Below are positions 1 through 9,423 of a stretch of 64,000 bases of DNA, in pieces; positions within the stretch are counted from its first letter, which is position 1, and each line of letters starts with the position of its first letter. Source of the DNA: Gammaproteobacteria bacterium 45_16_T64 (GTDB taxonomy: Bacteria > Pseudomonadota > Gammaproteobacteria > Pseudomonadales > Ketobacteraceae); assembly GCA_002162955.1 (NCBI GenBank), contig MABD01000014.1:1-64000 (forward strand). The letters run 5' to 3'. The notes below the pieces were generated by a model that was not told the origin of the DNA, ran no database searches, and was given only the letters and a program-made list of their open reading frames with translations. The translations under genes and the position numbers were made by a program.

Positions 1-81
1 TTCTATAACCGCCAACGACTTCACTCTACGAATGACTATTGGTCACCCGTAGATTACGAAGAAATGCAGAAAGCAGTGTAA
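1..81 (+). CDS. IS3-family transposase OrfB, C-terminal end (partial)
   Basis: Frame 1 from the window edge reads FYNRQRLHSTNDYWSPVDYE and runs to a TAA at 79-81. The pattern YNRxRxHSxxxYxSPxxYE is the conserved C-terminal tail of the DDE integrase-type transposase (OrfB) of IS3-family elements, which normally ends a few residues after this motif, as here. Only 26 residues are visible; the catalytic DDE residues lie outside the window. Whether the transposase is intact cannot be told. Confidence 0.8.
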   Translation, partial: FYNRQRLHSTNDYWSPVDYEEMQKAV

Positions 82-111
82 TTTGGTGTCCGGCAAAGTG
101 TTGACAGATCA
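1..111 (+). mobile_element. Right end of an IS3-family insertion sequence
   Basis: Positions 1-81 encode the last 26 residues of an IS3-type transposase, and 82-111 is the non-coding end of the element. The terminal bases, read inward from 111, start TGATCTGTCAACAC, fitting the TG...CA ends of this family. From 112 the DNA is immediately recognisable as part of a different gene, so the boundary can be placed near 111. The left part of the element lies outside the window, so the element's completeness and target duplication cannot be judged. Confidence 0.75.
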
Positions 112-434
112 ATATTCCAGAGCTCAATGACTTCGACTTAAAAATCACAAATCATGATTTGGTAATAGATAACGTATTGAGAGAAAACAATAGCTCTGTT
201 AAGTTCTGCAGGGATGCCGCATACTCGTACTCAAAGTCGGAAAACATCTCTATGGAAGGGATGAACAGTTTACACTCATCCCCTAAAATTCTTCTAAAAT
301 ATCTTATAATGCCAGGAATGACACAGGGTGTTGAATCCAGAGAGTCCAATTTCACATATTACCTTGTTCGATCAACGAAAAAATACTTAGAAAATGTGAG
401 CGAATCCTATAGAACAATTTTCAATACTGGGTAA
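112..434 (+). pseudogene. IS-truncated 3' remnant of a candidate immunity gene
   Basis: The frame ending at 434 reads IPELNDFDLKITNHDLVIDN from about 114 and continues for about 107 codons. It matches the C-terminal quarter of the intact 356-aa protein encoded at 570-1640 (there NPELNAYNLTIDGNELRIDN), and both end in similar YLENV...S...IFN tails. Upstream, homology stops exactly where the IS3 end begins, and a TGA lies in frame at 102-104 inside the IS end. The gene has therefore been cut off by the insertion; the N-terminal membrane part is absent from the window. A short product could start at TTG 159, but it would lack the membrane domain. Confidence 0.75.
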
Positions 435-569
435 TTCTTGGAAAGGTATAAACCACATAAGGTACAGACGTAAAGAACCATTCATACTGCCTAGTCAAAC
501 CATCAACATGCCCATTTCATATATAAGGTGGTATCATAGCGTCAGGATAGAATACAGGCTTAGATACAG

Positions 570-1640
570 ATGACATTACAAGACATTTTTTTGCGCGGAA
601 TAACCTATTTTTACAGATTAAACGCTTTCTTGGCCGGTACAGGGATCTTATCTGGAGTTTTACTTCGTATATTTACTGGCCAACACAAAGCCAGTTTTGC
701 CATCCTAGCATTTGGCTTATCCTGTTTCTATATTGCTATAGCGTCAAAATATCTTGTTCACAATTGGTTCCTTAAAGGGGAGCCAAACCCCGAGTATGAG
801 ACGAAAAGAAGAAAATGGCTGGTAGTCTATCTATTGATGGGGCTTCCATTTTGGTTACCTTTTTGTGCGATTGTGACTGTTTCTCTTTTCGACAAGGTCT
901 ATGTCAATGAATATACTATCAATCAAACCCCACTTTTTCAGACTGAAACACTACGCTTCATAGAGCATGCAGACTCCTTGAACAGGCAGTCACTAGGGAG
1001 CTCCGGAGAAGAAAAATACGTTTTCAAGAGAAACAATCAACGACTGCGAGCGATTCTATATGTCGCACTACACACCAACAAAAAAATTGAAAAACCCACA
1101 TCTGAATCACCGAACAAGCACACTGTAATTATCAATAATAAAAAGTACGGAATGACAGTGCAATCACACCAATCTAGATTTGGATGGGTAGATTTTAGAG
1201 AAGGCCAATACAACAATCATGAACTCTGTCAATTATTCATTCCAGTACTTCTGGTGGATTCGAAAGATAAAACTATCGATCCCAATTCATTGGATTCACA
1301 TAAAATTGAATTTCTAGAGAACCCCGAACTTAATGCATATAACCTAACTATCGATGGAAACGAATTACGAATAGATAACGTTCTGGAAAAACCTGATCGA
1401 GCAGATAGTCTTTGCAGGGGTGCAGCACATGATTTTATTAAAACCAAGGTACGCTCAACAATCGGATTAACCGCCTTATCTAGCGCCCCCGTAGAGCTTC
1501 AGAAACACATAATTTTTCCTGGAATCATGCAAAGTGTTTTATCAGAAAATCCCTATGATAGATATTTAATCGTTCAAACTCCTTATGATTACTTAGAAAA
1601 CGTGAGATATTCATTCAACTCTATCTTCAATAGACGTTAA
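570..1640 (+). CDS. Membrane protein, candidate immunity protein for the adjacent VasX-like toxin
   Basis: This 356-aa protein has three predicted membrane segments in its first 107 residues (about 16-36, 41-63 and 83-107), followed by a roughly 250-residue hydrophilic domain with no motif I recognise. It converges on the 1684-aa toxin gene, their stop codons being only 9 bp apart. A second, IS-truncated copy of its C-terminal part lies just upstream. Membrane-bound immunity partners encoded beside pore-forming type VI effectors are known (TsiV2 for VasX), and duplicated immunity genes are common at polymorphic toxin loci. The immunity role is inferred from membrane topology, position and duplication, not from a recognised family. 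No strong ribosome site precedes the ATG; the 135-bp leader from 435 to 569 holds nothing else recognisable. Confidence 0.6.
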   Translation: MTLQDIFLRGITYFYRLNAFLAGTGILSGVLLRIFTGQHKASFAILAFGLSCFYIAIASKYLVHNWFLKGEPNPEYETKRRKWLVVYLLMGLPFWLPFCAIVTVSLFDKVYVNEYTINQTPLFQTETLRFIEHADSLNRQSLGSSGEEKYVFKRNNQRLRAILYVALHTNKKIEKPTSESPNKHTVIINNKKYGMTVQSHQSRFGWVDFREGQYNNHELCQLFIPVLLVDSKDKTIDPNSLDSHKIEFLENPELNAYNLTIDGNELRIDNVLEKPDRADSLCRGAAHDFIKTKVRSTIGLTALSSAPVELQKHIIFPGIMQSVLSENPYDRYLIVQTPYDYLENVRYSFNSIFNRR

Positions 1641-1648
1641 CTTCCAAA

Positions 1649-4600
1649 TTAGATGTCAACTAATTTCATATCATGTTTTATCAACTCAGCTAACGAATAG
1701 AATCCGACCCCAGCAACATCGGAAATCAAGTTGAGTTCATTACTCTTATTCTGAAATTCTGCAATATACCTCCTTATAGCACTCTCATTCTCCTTTGTGA
1801 CATACGGCCGTATGATGGCCCCGTCTCTGCTAGATTCGCTGTCAACCGGTTTTAGTACCTGGACCCAAGCGTTTATATCAATGTTATTTCCAATATCAAA
1901 TACTCCATCAATCATGCCTCTCTTATCTCTACAATCCACCCTATCTATATTAATCATTATCTCTACATTATTACCCATACCGTCCGAGTCAATTTCTATT
2001 TGTTTTATTACAACTCCTCCACTATCTGTTAGCTGGTTTCGATCATCTAAGGAAAATAGAACGTGCTTCATCACGTAGCTGCCTCCAGAAAATACATTGT
2101 TATCAATCCTAACTAACATTAAAGAAATAGTATAATCACTTGGTATATCCCCAGGAATCGTCAGATTTATAGTCACTATATTCCCAACCGGTTGCTTTGT
2201 CTTACCCATATAAGTGGCATACGCAATATCTTCAGGCCTTGGCATTATCGATCTATCGGCCATATCTATGACTCTCGCCTCAGATACACTCATGGAAATC
2301 TCGACTGGATACAGTGCCGCTTTAAGTGCGCTGTAACATAACGCCCCATCTTTCTCCCACTCTGCTGGATTAACCTTAAGCATTTGCGACGCATCGCTGG
2401 GCTCTTCAAAGCGTTCCGTATTTCGCTCAATGTCCGGAGTTAAATAGGTTAAGAGGCTACCGACATCCCCTACGGGCACATCTCCCCCTCCGACGGTATC
2501 GCCAATTCTTCCCAACGCACTGTCACCAACAAGGAATATGGGGCTATCACCTTCTCCTTTGGCGAGGAGCTTTTGGTATCCAGAATTGGCTTTCTCTGCA
2601 GTGTAAGGCTCAGAGTAATTGACTGCTAACAGCTGAAAAGTCTTGGGGTGAATCCATATGCTGGATCGAGAGTATTTCGAGTTTTTCTTTAATACAATGA
2701 CGTTTTCACCGGGATTCAATGTATCCAGCACAACCGAGGGCATAAAAAACATCCCCATGGTCTTATCAAAAAAACTGTATATTCCTGAGTTACTCTGACC
2801 TGCATCCAGTATCGTCACATCAAATATCCTAAAACGATGTCGACTTCCGGCATAATTAATCAGTGATTCATCATCTGAGCTAAAGGGCCCATGCTCTAAC
2901 CACATATCGAGAACAGGTAAATCTTCGGTGTAATAGAAGTAATATGCAATTGTACCCGCGACCAATATGGCTAAACCAACAATGGGCAATACCGACGCAG
3001 CAACGCCCCCCAAGGCGACAAACCCCAATAAATCGGCAGCAATCAATAACCCCCCTACGCCTGAAAATGTAAACCCTATTCCCTGTAGAGCAAATGCTAT
3101 ATTCGCGTCGTCATTGGCAAGAGACCTTGATTGATAATCGTGAAAACACCAGTAGGCACTATAAAAATTCGCGATACACATAAACCCCACAGCAACCTTG
3201 CCAGCAAGATGTGAATATTGACGCGCTTCAGCTACCCTTTGGGAAGCCGCCGTTGCACCTGCTGATGATACGCCTGACGACGCCAAGCTTGCTAACACTA
3301 ACCGACGCTCCATAAAAGTATGCGCCACTGCTGCCAACGCATCCCCCGTATCAAATATACTGCCTACAAAATTCCAAAAATTTCTACTGTCTGGATTAAG
3401 CAGTTCACCATCCTCAAGTTTGCTCCATAGATGGACAGCGTTCATTATTTCAAAGACGAGCAATGCATTACCAAACCCTGCTATCCTTTCTTTGTGGGCC
3501 AACATACTCTCAGCCGCTTGCCTATGAATTATGTACTTTTCTGAAACTTTATCTTCCGCACCATTCATCACAACGACATGTACTTGTTTCTCAATTAAAT
3601 CATTCCAGAGCTCACTTTCCGTAGGCGTCAATACGATGGTATCAGGACGCTTATTGGCTCTTTCAGCTTCAAATTCTGCTGCCGTGTTAGTGGTGATTAT
3701 GTTATCTGGTGTGTAGCGACCCGCGCTAATATCGTTGAGTGTGGTTTTCTGAGCAACATCACTGGAGTTCGATGGATCATAAAAGCGTTTACCACTTTCC
3801 CGAGCCTCAGCCTTAGCGTGTACAACCGCTTCTAGATGTTTTTGGTAACTTCGTTCCTCTACATCACGGATAAGGGCTTTGTGATCACTTTTTATAGCGT
3901 CAACTCCAGACCTATAATCCTCATCAAAACCCTTTAATTTGGCCTCGACATTCTGCTTACCCTGATTTCTTGCGTTACTTATATCGGCCTTACTGTTCTT
4001 GATAGTTTGTGCTCGGCTTGCCTTTGCGGAGTTTTTTTCAGATTCTAAACTCTTTTCATGTGCATTCATTGCCTCTACATTTTTGGCATTATAGATTTGT
4101 GCATGCTTTTTCTTGCCTTCTAAGGCCGCCTGCTTTTTTTCAGCCGCAGTCTGAAGCACTTGTAGATGACCTAATCTTGAGCGCTGGCCATTGATAGCAT
4201 CCCGCAAGGCTGGCCTTTCCGCGTTAAGTTGGTCTCGTTTTTGTACCTCACTTTCTATGTGGTCTTTTTTAGCAGCGACCAAATTTTTTAGTTCTGCCTC
4301 TGCAGCATCTGCCTGAGATTTTACCCACTCTTTTCCAGGTACCCAATCAGGAAGCACGCTACTAAAGCCACTCAATACGCGACCACCGCCAACTTTTATT
4401 TCTACATAACCAATTTTGCTGTCGTAGCCCTCAGTAATACGCTTGATATTTCTATCAACCCACTCAGTATCTTCGACGCTTTTTTTCATCTGAACTTCAC
4501 TCTTTTGAAGCTCTGTATTAGCGCCTTCTATCTCAACGCGCACTTTCGACAATTCACCGCCAAGATCCGCTAAAGCCCCATCGATACGGGTAACCGTTTG

Positions 4601-6703
4601 CCTATGGATAACGTCTTGACGCTTTCTTACCGCACTTAATGCAGTAAGATCTTCTTGCGCGCTACTCACTTTTGCTAGCGCTGCAGCTTTGGCTTTATCT
4701 GCTTTTGTCATTGCTTCAATAAGCAGCCTGCGCTGCTGCGCTTTTAGCTCCGCAATCACCTGTGGGCGCGTTCTATCGTAAGTGTTAGTCAGCAGCTCGA
4801 GCTTTTGCTGTTTAACACGCGCTAGCTGATCTTTCGCGGGCTGAATATTTTCCTTCTCAGGGTATTGAACAAAATCAGGTCGAACCACTTGGCTTAGCAA
4901 GTAGGTCTTTCGCTCTGACGATTGTAATATTGTGTCTTTGCTAAAACCCAGGCCATCAATGTTCGCAATCTTATCCAGCGTTATTTTATGGTTGAGTTCC
5001 AGCTTACCTAGCAATAGATTCAACAATCGATCTTTTGTACTGATAATGCGTGTTCGATCAGGATTTACATGCGGCCCTATTAGCTCGCTTATTATACTGG
5101 TAAAGAGCTGCCCCAAGCGGCGTGAGACTTGAAACTCAGATGTACCCCCCACCGTGGATTGGTCTTCCCCTTCTTCATTGGTTACCGGCCGATCACATAT
5201 GTATTGATACCATAAGTTCCCTTCATTTTCGCCACTGAGTTCGGCTAAAAGCAATGTACAACCAGCCTGTTCGGCTGCTGACTTCTCACTAAGGTACTGC
5301 ATACGATTACCATCAATAGTGATGTCCTTCATTCGTGGGACATCACCTAATCGATGGAATATTTTTGCAAGATACAACAGGTCATCAGATTCCACAGGCT
5401 CTAAGGGGTGACCATCAGCATCAATAAACACCTCGGCTAATCCTGGTAAACTACGGTAGTCTGCTAGGTGACTATGAATCACTTCCAGACCAGCAACATT
5501 ATCAGTACTTACAGCCCCCTCTGCCTCATAATCACCCCTGATAAAGTTGATTAGATGTCTCTGACATTGCTCTGTATACTTGCGCACAAGACTGCGTGAC
5601 TCCATGCCCAGCGCTATATAGATATCTTTAATATCCAGCTCCGCGCGGTATCGATACAAGTCATGCTTTTTATCCAACAATCCCTTATCTTCGTCACTTT
5701 GCGCCATAAAAAACTGTTGATACACCAGTAACGCAGAATCAAACCAGCGGGCAAAACGATACCGTTCATGAACAGGCTCCCCTGAGGGATAGTCTCCCGT
5801 ATTTTCAGGGTTCTTTAATTCCATCAGTAGGTTCTCGTGACTACTGATGGCTCTCTGATAACGATTGGCCAGCTCACGACCTATTTCCAGCACATCATCC
5901 AATACAACTTCAATAACATGTTTAACGGGCTGCACATCACATTCAACAGCAAAAAGTCCCGGCGCTTGTTCTCTAATTCGCTGCGGAATAGATTCATCAG
6001 CATAAAGTTGATACGTCTCGCTACTAAAGCATTGCACGGCCTTATCATCATTTCCCTGGGCACAAGCAAGACTAACGGTTGTACAGCGCTTCGTCCGTAA
6101 CGTTGCATCGGCCATGGCTTCGAATCGCGACCAGCCCCATTGAACTTCCGACCAAGCCAATTCAACTTCTTCCTCAACCGGCATCAATATATAGGGCACC
6201 CCAGAAAGGCTGGCGGGACGAGTATCCTGAGGCGCATCATCACTGTATAGGTCTAATGGCACCTCAAAAAATGTCACACTGTGGTTAAGGTCAATATCCT
6301 CACCACTCACGGGTTCATTTTCTGAAAACAGTGAATTTCTTACTTGATACTCTCGCCATATACGGCCTTCTTTTAAGAGATATAACCAACCCGGCCTGAG
6401 GGATTGTTCGGTATAGGTCAGTTGTTGATACCACCCTAATCGACGTTGTGTGAGCTCCTCGTCGTACACCTCTTCTGCACTGGGGTTAATATCTCGCCGA
6501 CGCTCAATGGATGCGAACGTTTGTAAGGCTGATATCGGTGATGCCAATCGTCGAGCCGTTGGAATGACCATCAACTGCTCCTGCGGTGGAGAGCAGGTTT
6601 GTAGTTGGTCTTTCGAGGTCTCTTTTTGTGCAACGTTCGTTGCTTGCACTTGTGTTGGTTTTAATCCCGCAATTGCATCTGTGGCTTCCATTGACTCACT
6701 CAT
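1649..6703 (-). CDS. VasX-like membrane toxin, putative type VI secretion effector
   Basis: The protein has 1684 residues. The segment at about 90-250 carries LRPGWLYLL followed by a W-R-E-Y strand (102-120), the signature I associate with the N-terminal region of VasX-type toxins. A long charged coiled-coil stretch occupies about 620-960, rich in Lys/Glu/Ala. Hydrophobic helices follow at about 1164-1185 and 1205-1260, including a glycine-rich hairpin ending in AYYFYY. The remaining 400 residues look beta-rich and are unassigned. VasX of Vibrio cholerae is a pore-forming effector, and this order of parts (recognition module, coiled coil, membrane hairpin) fits it. There is no signal peptide. 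The start codon is one base after the upstream stop, so translation is probably coupled. No tss genes are in the window, so the secretion route is inferred. Confidence 0.65.
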   Translation of the reverse strand: MSESMEATDAIAGLKPTQVQATNVAQKETSKDQLQTCSPPQEQLMVIPTARRLASPISALQTFASIERRRDINPSAEEVYDEELTQRRLGWYQQLTYTEQSLRPGWLYLLKEGRIWREYQVRNSLFSENEPVSGEDIDLNHSVTFFEVPLDLYSDDAPQDTRPASLSGVPYILMPVEEEVELAWSEVQWGWSRFEAMADATLRTKRCTTVSLACAQGNDDKAVQCFSSETYQLYADESIPQRIREQAPGLFAVECDVQPVKHVIEVVLDDVLEIGRELANRYQRAISSHENLLMELKNPENTGDYPSGEPVHERYRFARWFDSALLVYQQFFMAQSDEDKGLLDKKHDLYRYRAELDIKDIYIALGMESRSLVRKYTEQCQRHLINFIRGDYEAEGAVSTDNVAGLEVIHSHLADYRSLPGLAEVFIDADGHPLEPVESDDLLYLAKIFHRLGDVPRMKDITIDGNRMQYLSEKSAAEQAGCTLLLAELSGENEGNLWYQYICDRPVTNEEGEDQSTVGGTSEFQVSRRLGQLFTSIISELIGPHVNPDRTRIISTKDRLLNLLLGKLELNHKITLDKIANIDGLGFSKDTILQSSERKTYLLSQVVRPDFVQYPEKENIQPAKDQLARVKQQKLELLTNTYDRTRPQVIAELKAQQRRLLIEAMTKADKAKAAALAKVSSAQEDLTALSAVRKRQDVIHRQTVTRIDGALADLGGELSKVRVEIEGANTELQKSEVQMKKSVEDTEWVDRNIKRITEGYDSKIGYVEIKVGGGRVLSGFSSVLPDWVPGKEWVKSQADAAEAELKNLVAAKKDHIESEVQKRDQLNAERPALRDAINGQRSRLGHLQVLQTAAEKKQAALEGKKKHAQIYNAKNVEAMNAHEKSLESEKNSAKASRAQTIKNSKADISNARNQGKQNVEAKLKGFDEDYRSGVDAIKSDHKALIRDVEERSYQKHLEAVVHAKAEARESGKRFYDPSNSSDVAQKTTLNDISAGRYTPDNIITTNTAAEFEAERANKRPDTIVLTPTESELWNDLIEKQVHVVVMNGAEDKVSEKYIIHRQAAESMLAHKERIAGFGNALLVFEIMNAVHLWSKLEDGELLNPDSRNFWNFVGSIFDTGDALAAVAHTFMERRLVLASLASSGVSSAGATAASQRVAEARQYSHLAGKVAVGFMCIANFYSAYWCFHDYQSRSLANDDANIAFALQGIGFTFSGVGGLLIAADLLGFVALGGVAASVLPIVGLAILVAGTIAYYFYYTEDLPVLDMWLEHGPFSSDDESLINYAGSRHRFRIFDVTILDAGQSNSGIYSFFDKTMGMFFMPSVVLDTLNPGENVIVLKKNSKYSRSSIWIHPKTFQLLAVNYSEPYTAEKANSGYQKLLAKGEGDSPIFLVGDSALGRIGDTVGGGDVPVGDVGSLLTYLTPDIERNTERFEEPSDASQMLKVNPAEWEKDGALCYSALKAALYPVEISMSVSEARVIDMADRSIMPRPEDIAYATYMGKTKQPVGNIVTINLTIPGDIPSDYTISLMLVRIDNNVFSGGSYVMKHVLFSLDDRNQLTDSGGVVIKQIEIDSDGMGNNVEIMINIDRVDCRDKRGMIDGVFDIGNNIDINAWVQVLKPVDSESSRDGAIIRPYVTKENESAIRRYIAEFQNKSNELNLISDVAGVGFYSLAELIKHDMKLVDI

Positions 6704-6704
6704 A

Positions 6705-7181
6705 TTAACTTCCGTATAACATTTCTAATTGCTGGGTTGTCTCGTCATTAACGTCACCGCATTCCACCAGTTCATTGGCTTTTTGAAAACGACGAAGGCT
6801 TTCTTCGGTCAATGGCCCCATCTTGCCGTCCACTTCTCCACAGTCGTATGACAATGCATTAAGCCGTGTCTGTGTATCGGTGACTTCCTCCACCGCTGTC
6901 TCTGGCACAATGTCAAACGGCCATACCGTAGGGGGGTTATCTAGACCGTAGAACCATACCCACAACTCACCGGCATCAACATTTTTCTTAAAACTCTCTT
7001 CCAGGATGTCGTTATTCTTCACTTCCCCACTGATATGGTCATCTTGTAGAGAGATCAGATAAGGAAAGTCGATGGCTTCATCGGATTCAGGGTGAGATAT
7101 TCGAATCCTCAACGTCCTTGGTGTACGCAACACTAGAGTATTCACCGCATTCTTTACAAACACTGTTTCTGCACGTTTCAT
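6705..7181 (-). CDS. Small peptidoglycan-binding-domain protein linked to the toxin
   Basis: The product has 158 residues and no signal peptide. Residues about 98-155 form a PG_binding_1-type helical repeat (TQTRLNALSYDCGEVDGKMG then LRRFQKANEL). The first 90 residues look like a small beta domain containing the pattern PYLISLQDD-ISGEV, resembling the beta module of peptidoglycan-binding proteins found near type VI spike genes. It sits between the 681-aa protein (70-bp gap) and the VasX-like toxin (1-bp gap), so the three are almost certainly one operon. It may load or position the toxin, or grip the cell wall of the target; neither is shown by the sequence. Confidence is high that it is a real gene, low for a precise role. 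Confidence 0.6.
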   Translation of the reverse strand: MKRAETVFVKNAVNTLVLRTPRTLRIRISHPESDEAIDFPYLISLQDDHISGEVKNNDILEESFKKNVDAGELWVWFYGLDNPPTVWPFDIVPETAVEEVTDTQTRLNALSYDCGEVDGKMGPLTEESLRRFQKANELVECGDVNDETTQQLEMLYGS

Positions 7182-7250
7182 AGGTAAGCTATTCGTCTAC
7201 GTTGGTTTACTTCGTTAAAAAATCTAATCGTTGCAGCGTCGAAATCAACA

Positions 7251-9296
7251 TCAACGCTTATAGACCTGCTTCAGTTTCTTTTTAGTTTTAGGCCCTGCGA
7301 TACCATCCACATCCAACCCATAAGCAGCTTGAAAGCCCTTTACTGCTGACGTTGTTTTTTTACCGTTAATTCCATCCACTACACCGGCATCAAACCCTAA
7401 GTTATTACACCGGGCTTGTACTCCTGCAATGGTTTGTACATCCGGCATAGTGCTGGCGGATACTTGAAAGGGCACCTCTTCACATTCACCATCTTCACCT
7501 TCTGGCCAAATAAGCACTTTACCTCCACCAGCTGGAATGCCTTCAGGTACGTTGAATTTAAGCATTCCCTTACGATCCAATTCTCCGGAAAACTGCTTAT
7601 CGCCTACCTGTAATTGAAACGTTTTATCCCGTACTGGTTTACCCTCTTCGTCCAGTACTTCTAGCATAAAAAAATCCCCTTGCGGCTGTAGAAATACCAC
7701 AGGCACCTGGCTGTCCCGATACCCTCTAAGATCCTTACCCTTGTTGCTAATTACTTGGTAATCGTGCTGCTCTGGGTCAATCCACTGATCCAACAATGCA
7801 GTCTCTATGCTACCCATGTGCCCCGCCGCATTCTTATAATGTTGCTCTTCGCTATAGGCACTCAGTTCTAGCGCTGTTGCGCTTTCTTTCAATGTGGCAT
7901 TATCATTTTCGAGGGATTCAATAAATGGCCAATCAAGCTGCCCTTCGCTGTACATCATTAGCGGGGCGTTGTGATCCGTTTGCAGTTCACCATTAAGTTT
8001 GTAGGGCACCCACACTGCAGTCTGCCAATGCCCTTCTGCTTCACGCTCCTCTTCTTGCCCAAAATCACCATTCCAGTTATTCCGATAGAATTCTACATTC
8101 ACATCTTTTAACGCTTGGTTTTTCTGAACCTGTAACTCTCGCCATAGTTTTCCTCGCCAAAATATATACACCCAGCCAGGTTTTAACACGTCAGCCTCTT
8201 GGCGATTATTGGCTTTAGTGACGTAGGCCAATGGTTTTACTGGAACCAGTACATTGTCCCATTCAGGCTGTTCAGCCCGGTTATCCGATGGGAATACCTC
8301 TGTATGTAGTGGTAACCGAATATCAGCAACATGCCCCCGTGTGGGCACCACCAACGTTAGTTCCCGAGGCACATTGGGAAGCTTAGTGAACTCTACAATA
8401 CTGCGATGTCGATCCCTATTATGGTGAACCCCTCTAATCATCTGAGCTTGTAACGGTCTAGGGGCAGATTTATCCGCTGATAGTCCATGGATTTCGATAT
8501 GTTGTTTCGGACAAGGGTTTCTTCCTGCGATCTCTACGACAATTTTATAATGTAATTCTTTCTGAGATGCCACACTGTTAAAGAATGTCGGGATTGTTGC
8601 TTCAGCGAAAGGCTTGCCAGTATTTATCGCACTGCCATCTGCCCCCAAATCTGCCTCAACCCCTGTCTCAACTCCAGCTAACCCACCGCTGAGTGGATTA
8701 CTGCCTGTTGCAGCCGAGCTCTGATTAACCCTGTCCCCAGTCCCTTGGGCACTACGTTGAAATGCCTCTGAAGCATCACCTGCGGCACCTTGAGCGAGAG
8801 AAGAGCGACCATTGGCACCTGCAACGCTCCCAGCACCTGTCTGCGTACCATCATCAGGAGACTGAGCACCCGAGAGGAATTCCCGCTTTATTCCACCAAA
8901 GCGTTCATAATTATCTTGATGGGCGACAATAAACCGCTTCATATCCCCGCTATAGCGATTACTAACATTCTCAAGTGGATTACTACCGGGAATCGCAGGG
9001 CGTGACGCTGCTTTAGGGGCTCCACTACCACCCAAGCCTTTTTGAATAAACAATTGCTTGTTTTCAACGCGATCTGCAAGCGCTTCTGTGAGACGCAGGG
9101 TATCAGCTGTGGATACGGTTGGATCATTGGCCAGCGATATCAAATCTGCCGCATTATCACTCACCGCTTTAGAAATAAACCCTTCTAATTCTGCTCTTCG
9201 GTGAAATACTCGAACTCTGTTTCTCGCGATACTCTGTGTATCGTGCACATCAACAAACTCAAAGACTTGAGCGTCAACTTGTACTGATATTTTCAT
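7251..9296 (-). CDS. Toxin-operon protein with VasX-like module and C-terminal peptidoglycan-binding domain
   Basis: The protein has 681 residues and starts the three-gene toxin operon. The N-terminal 130 residues are helical and unassigned; about 130-230 is a Gly/Ala/Ser/Gln-rich, low-complexity linker. At about 366-385 it has LKPGWVYIFWRGKLWRELQV, matching in form the LRPGWLYLL...WREYQV stretch of the 1684-aa toxin. Residues 540-610 form a beta domain (QLQVGDKQFSGELDRKGML), and the last 60 residues are a PG_binding_1 domain (NNLGFDAGVVDGINGKKTTS). There is no signal peptide. The shared module suggests it is a structural partner, adaptor or second effector delivered with the toxin; this is inference. 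Confidence 0.55.
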   Translation of the reverse strand: MKISVQVDAQVFEFVDVHDTQSIARNRVRVFHRRAELEGFISKAVSDNAADLISLANDPTVSTADTLRLTEALADRVENKQLFIQKGLGGSGAPKAASRPAIPGSNPLENVSNRYSGDMKRFIVAHQDNYERFGGIKREFLSGAQSPDDGTQTGAGSVAGANGRSSLAQGAAGDASEAFQRSAQGTGDRVNQSSAATGSNPLSGGLAGVETGVEADLGADGSAINTGKPFAEATIPTFFNSVASQKELHYKIVVEIAGRNPCPKQHIEIHGLSADKSAPRPLQAQMIRGVHHNRDRHRSIVEFTKLPNVPRELTLVVPTRGHVADIRLPLHTEVFPSDNRAEQPEWDNVLVPVKPLAYVTKANNRQEADVLKPGWVYIFWRGKLWRELQVQKNQALKDVNVEFYRNNWNGDFGQEEEREAEGHWQTAVWVPYKLNGELQTDHNAPLMMYSEGQLDWPFIESLENDNATLKESATALELSAYSEEQHYKNAAGHMGSIETALLDQWIDPEQHDYQVISNKGKDLRGYRDSQVPVVFLQPQGDFFMLEVLDEEGKPVRDKTFQLQVGDKQFSGELDRKGMLKFNVPEGIPAGGGKVLIWPEGEDGECEEVPFQVSASTMPDVQTIAGVQARCNNLGFDAGVVDGINGKKTTSAVKGFQAAYGLDVDGIAGPKTKKKLKQVYKR

Positions 9297-9423
9297 CTAA
9301 TAAGGGCCGTCACGGTATCCACTAAAAATTGCGCTCTCTCAAACGCATCCATTACACAGAAAGACCTAAGCCAAACAAAAGAAATCGGATATTCTCCACA
9401 ATCTTATTAGGCTCATCCACTGC

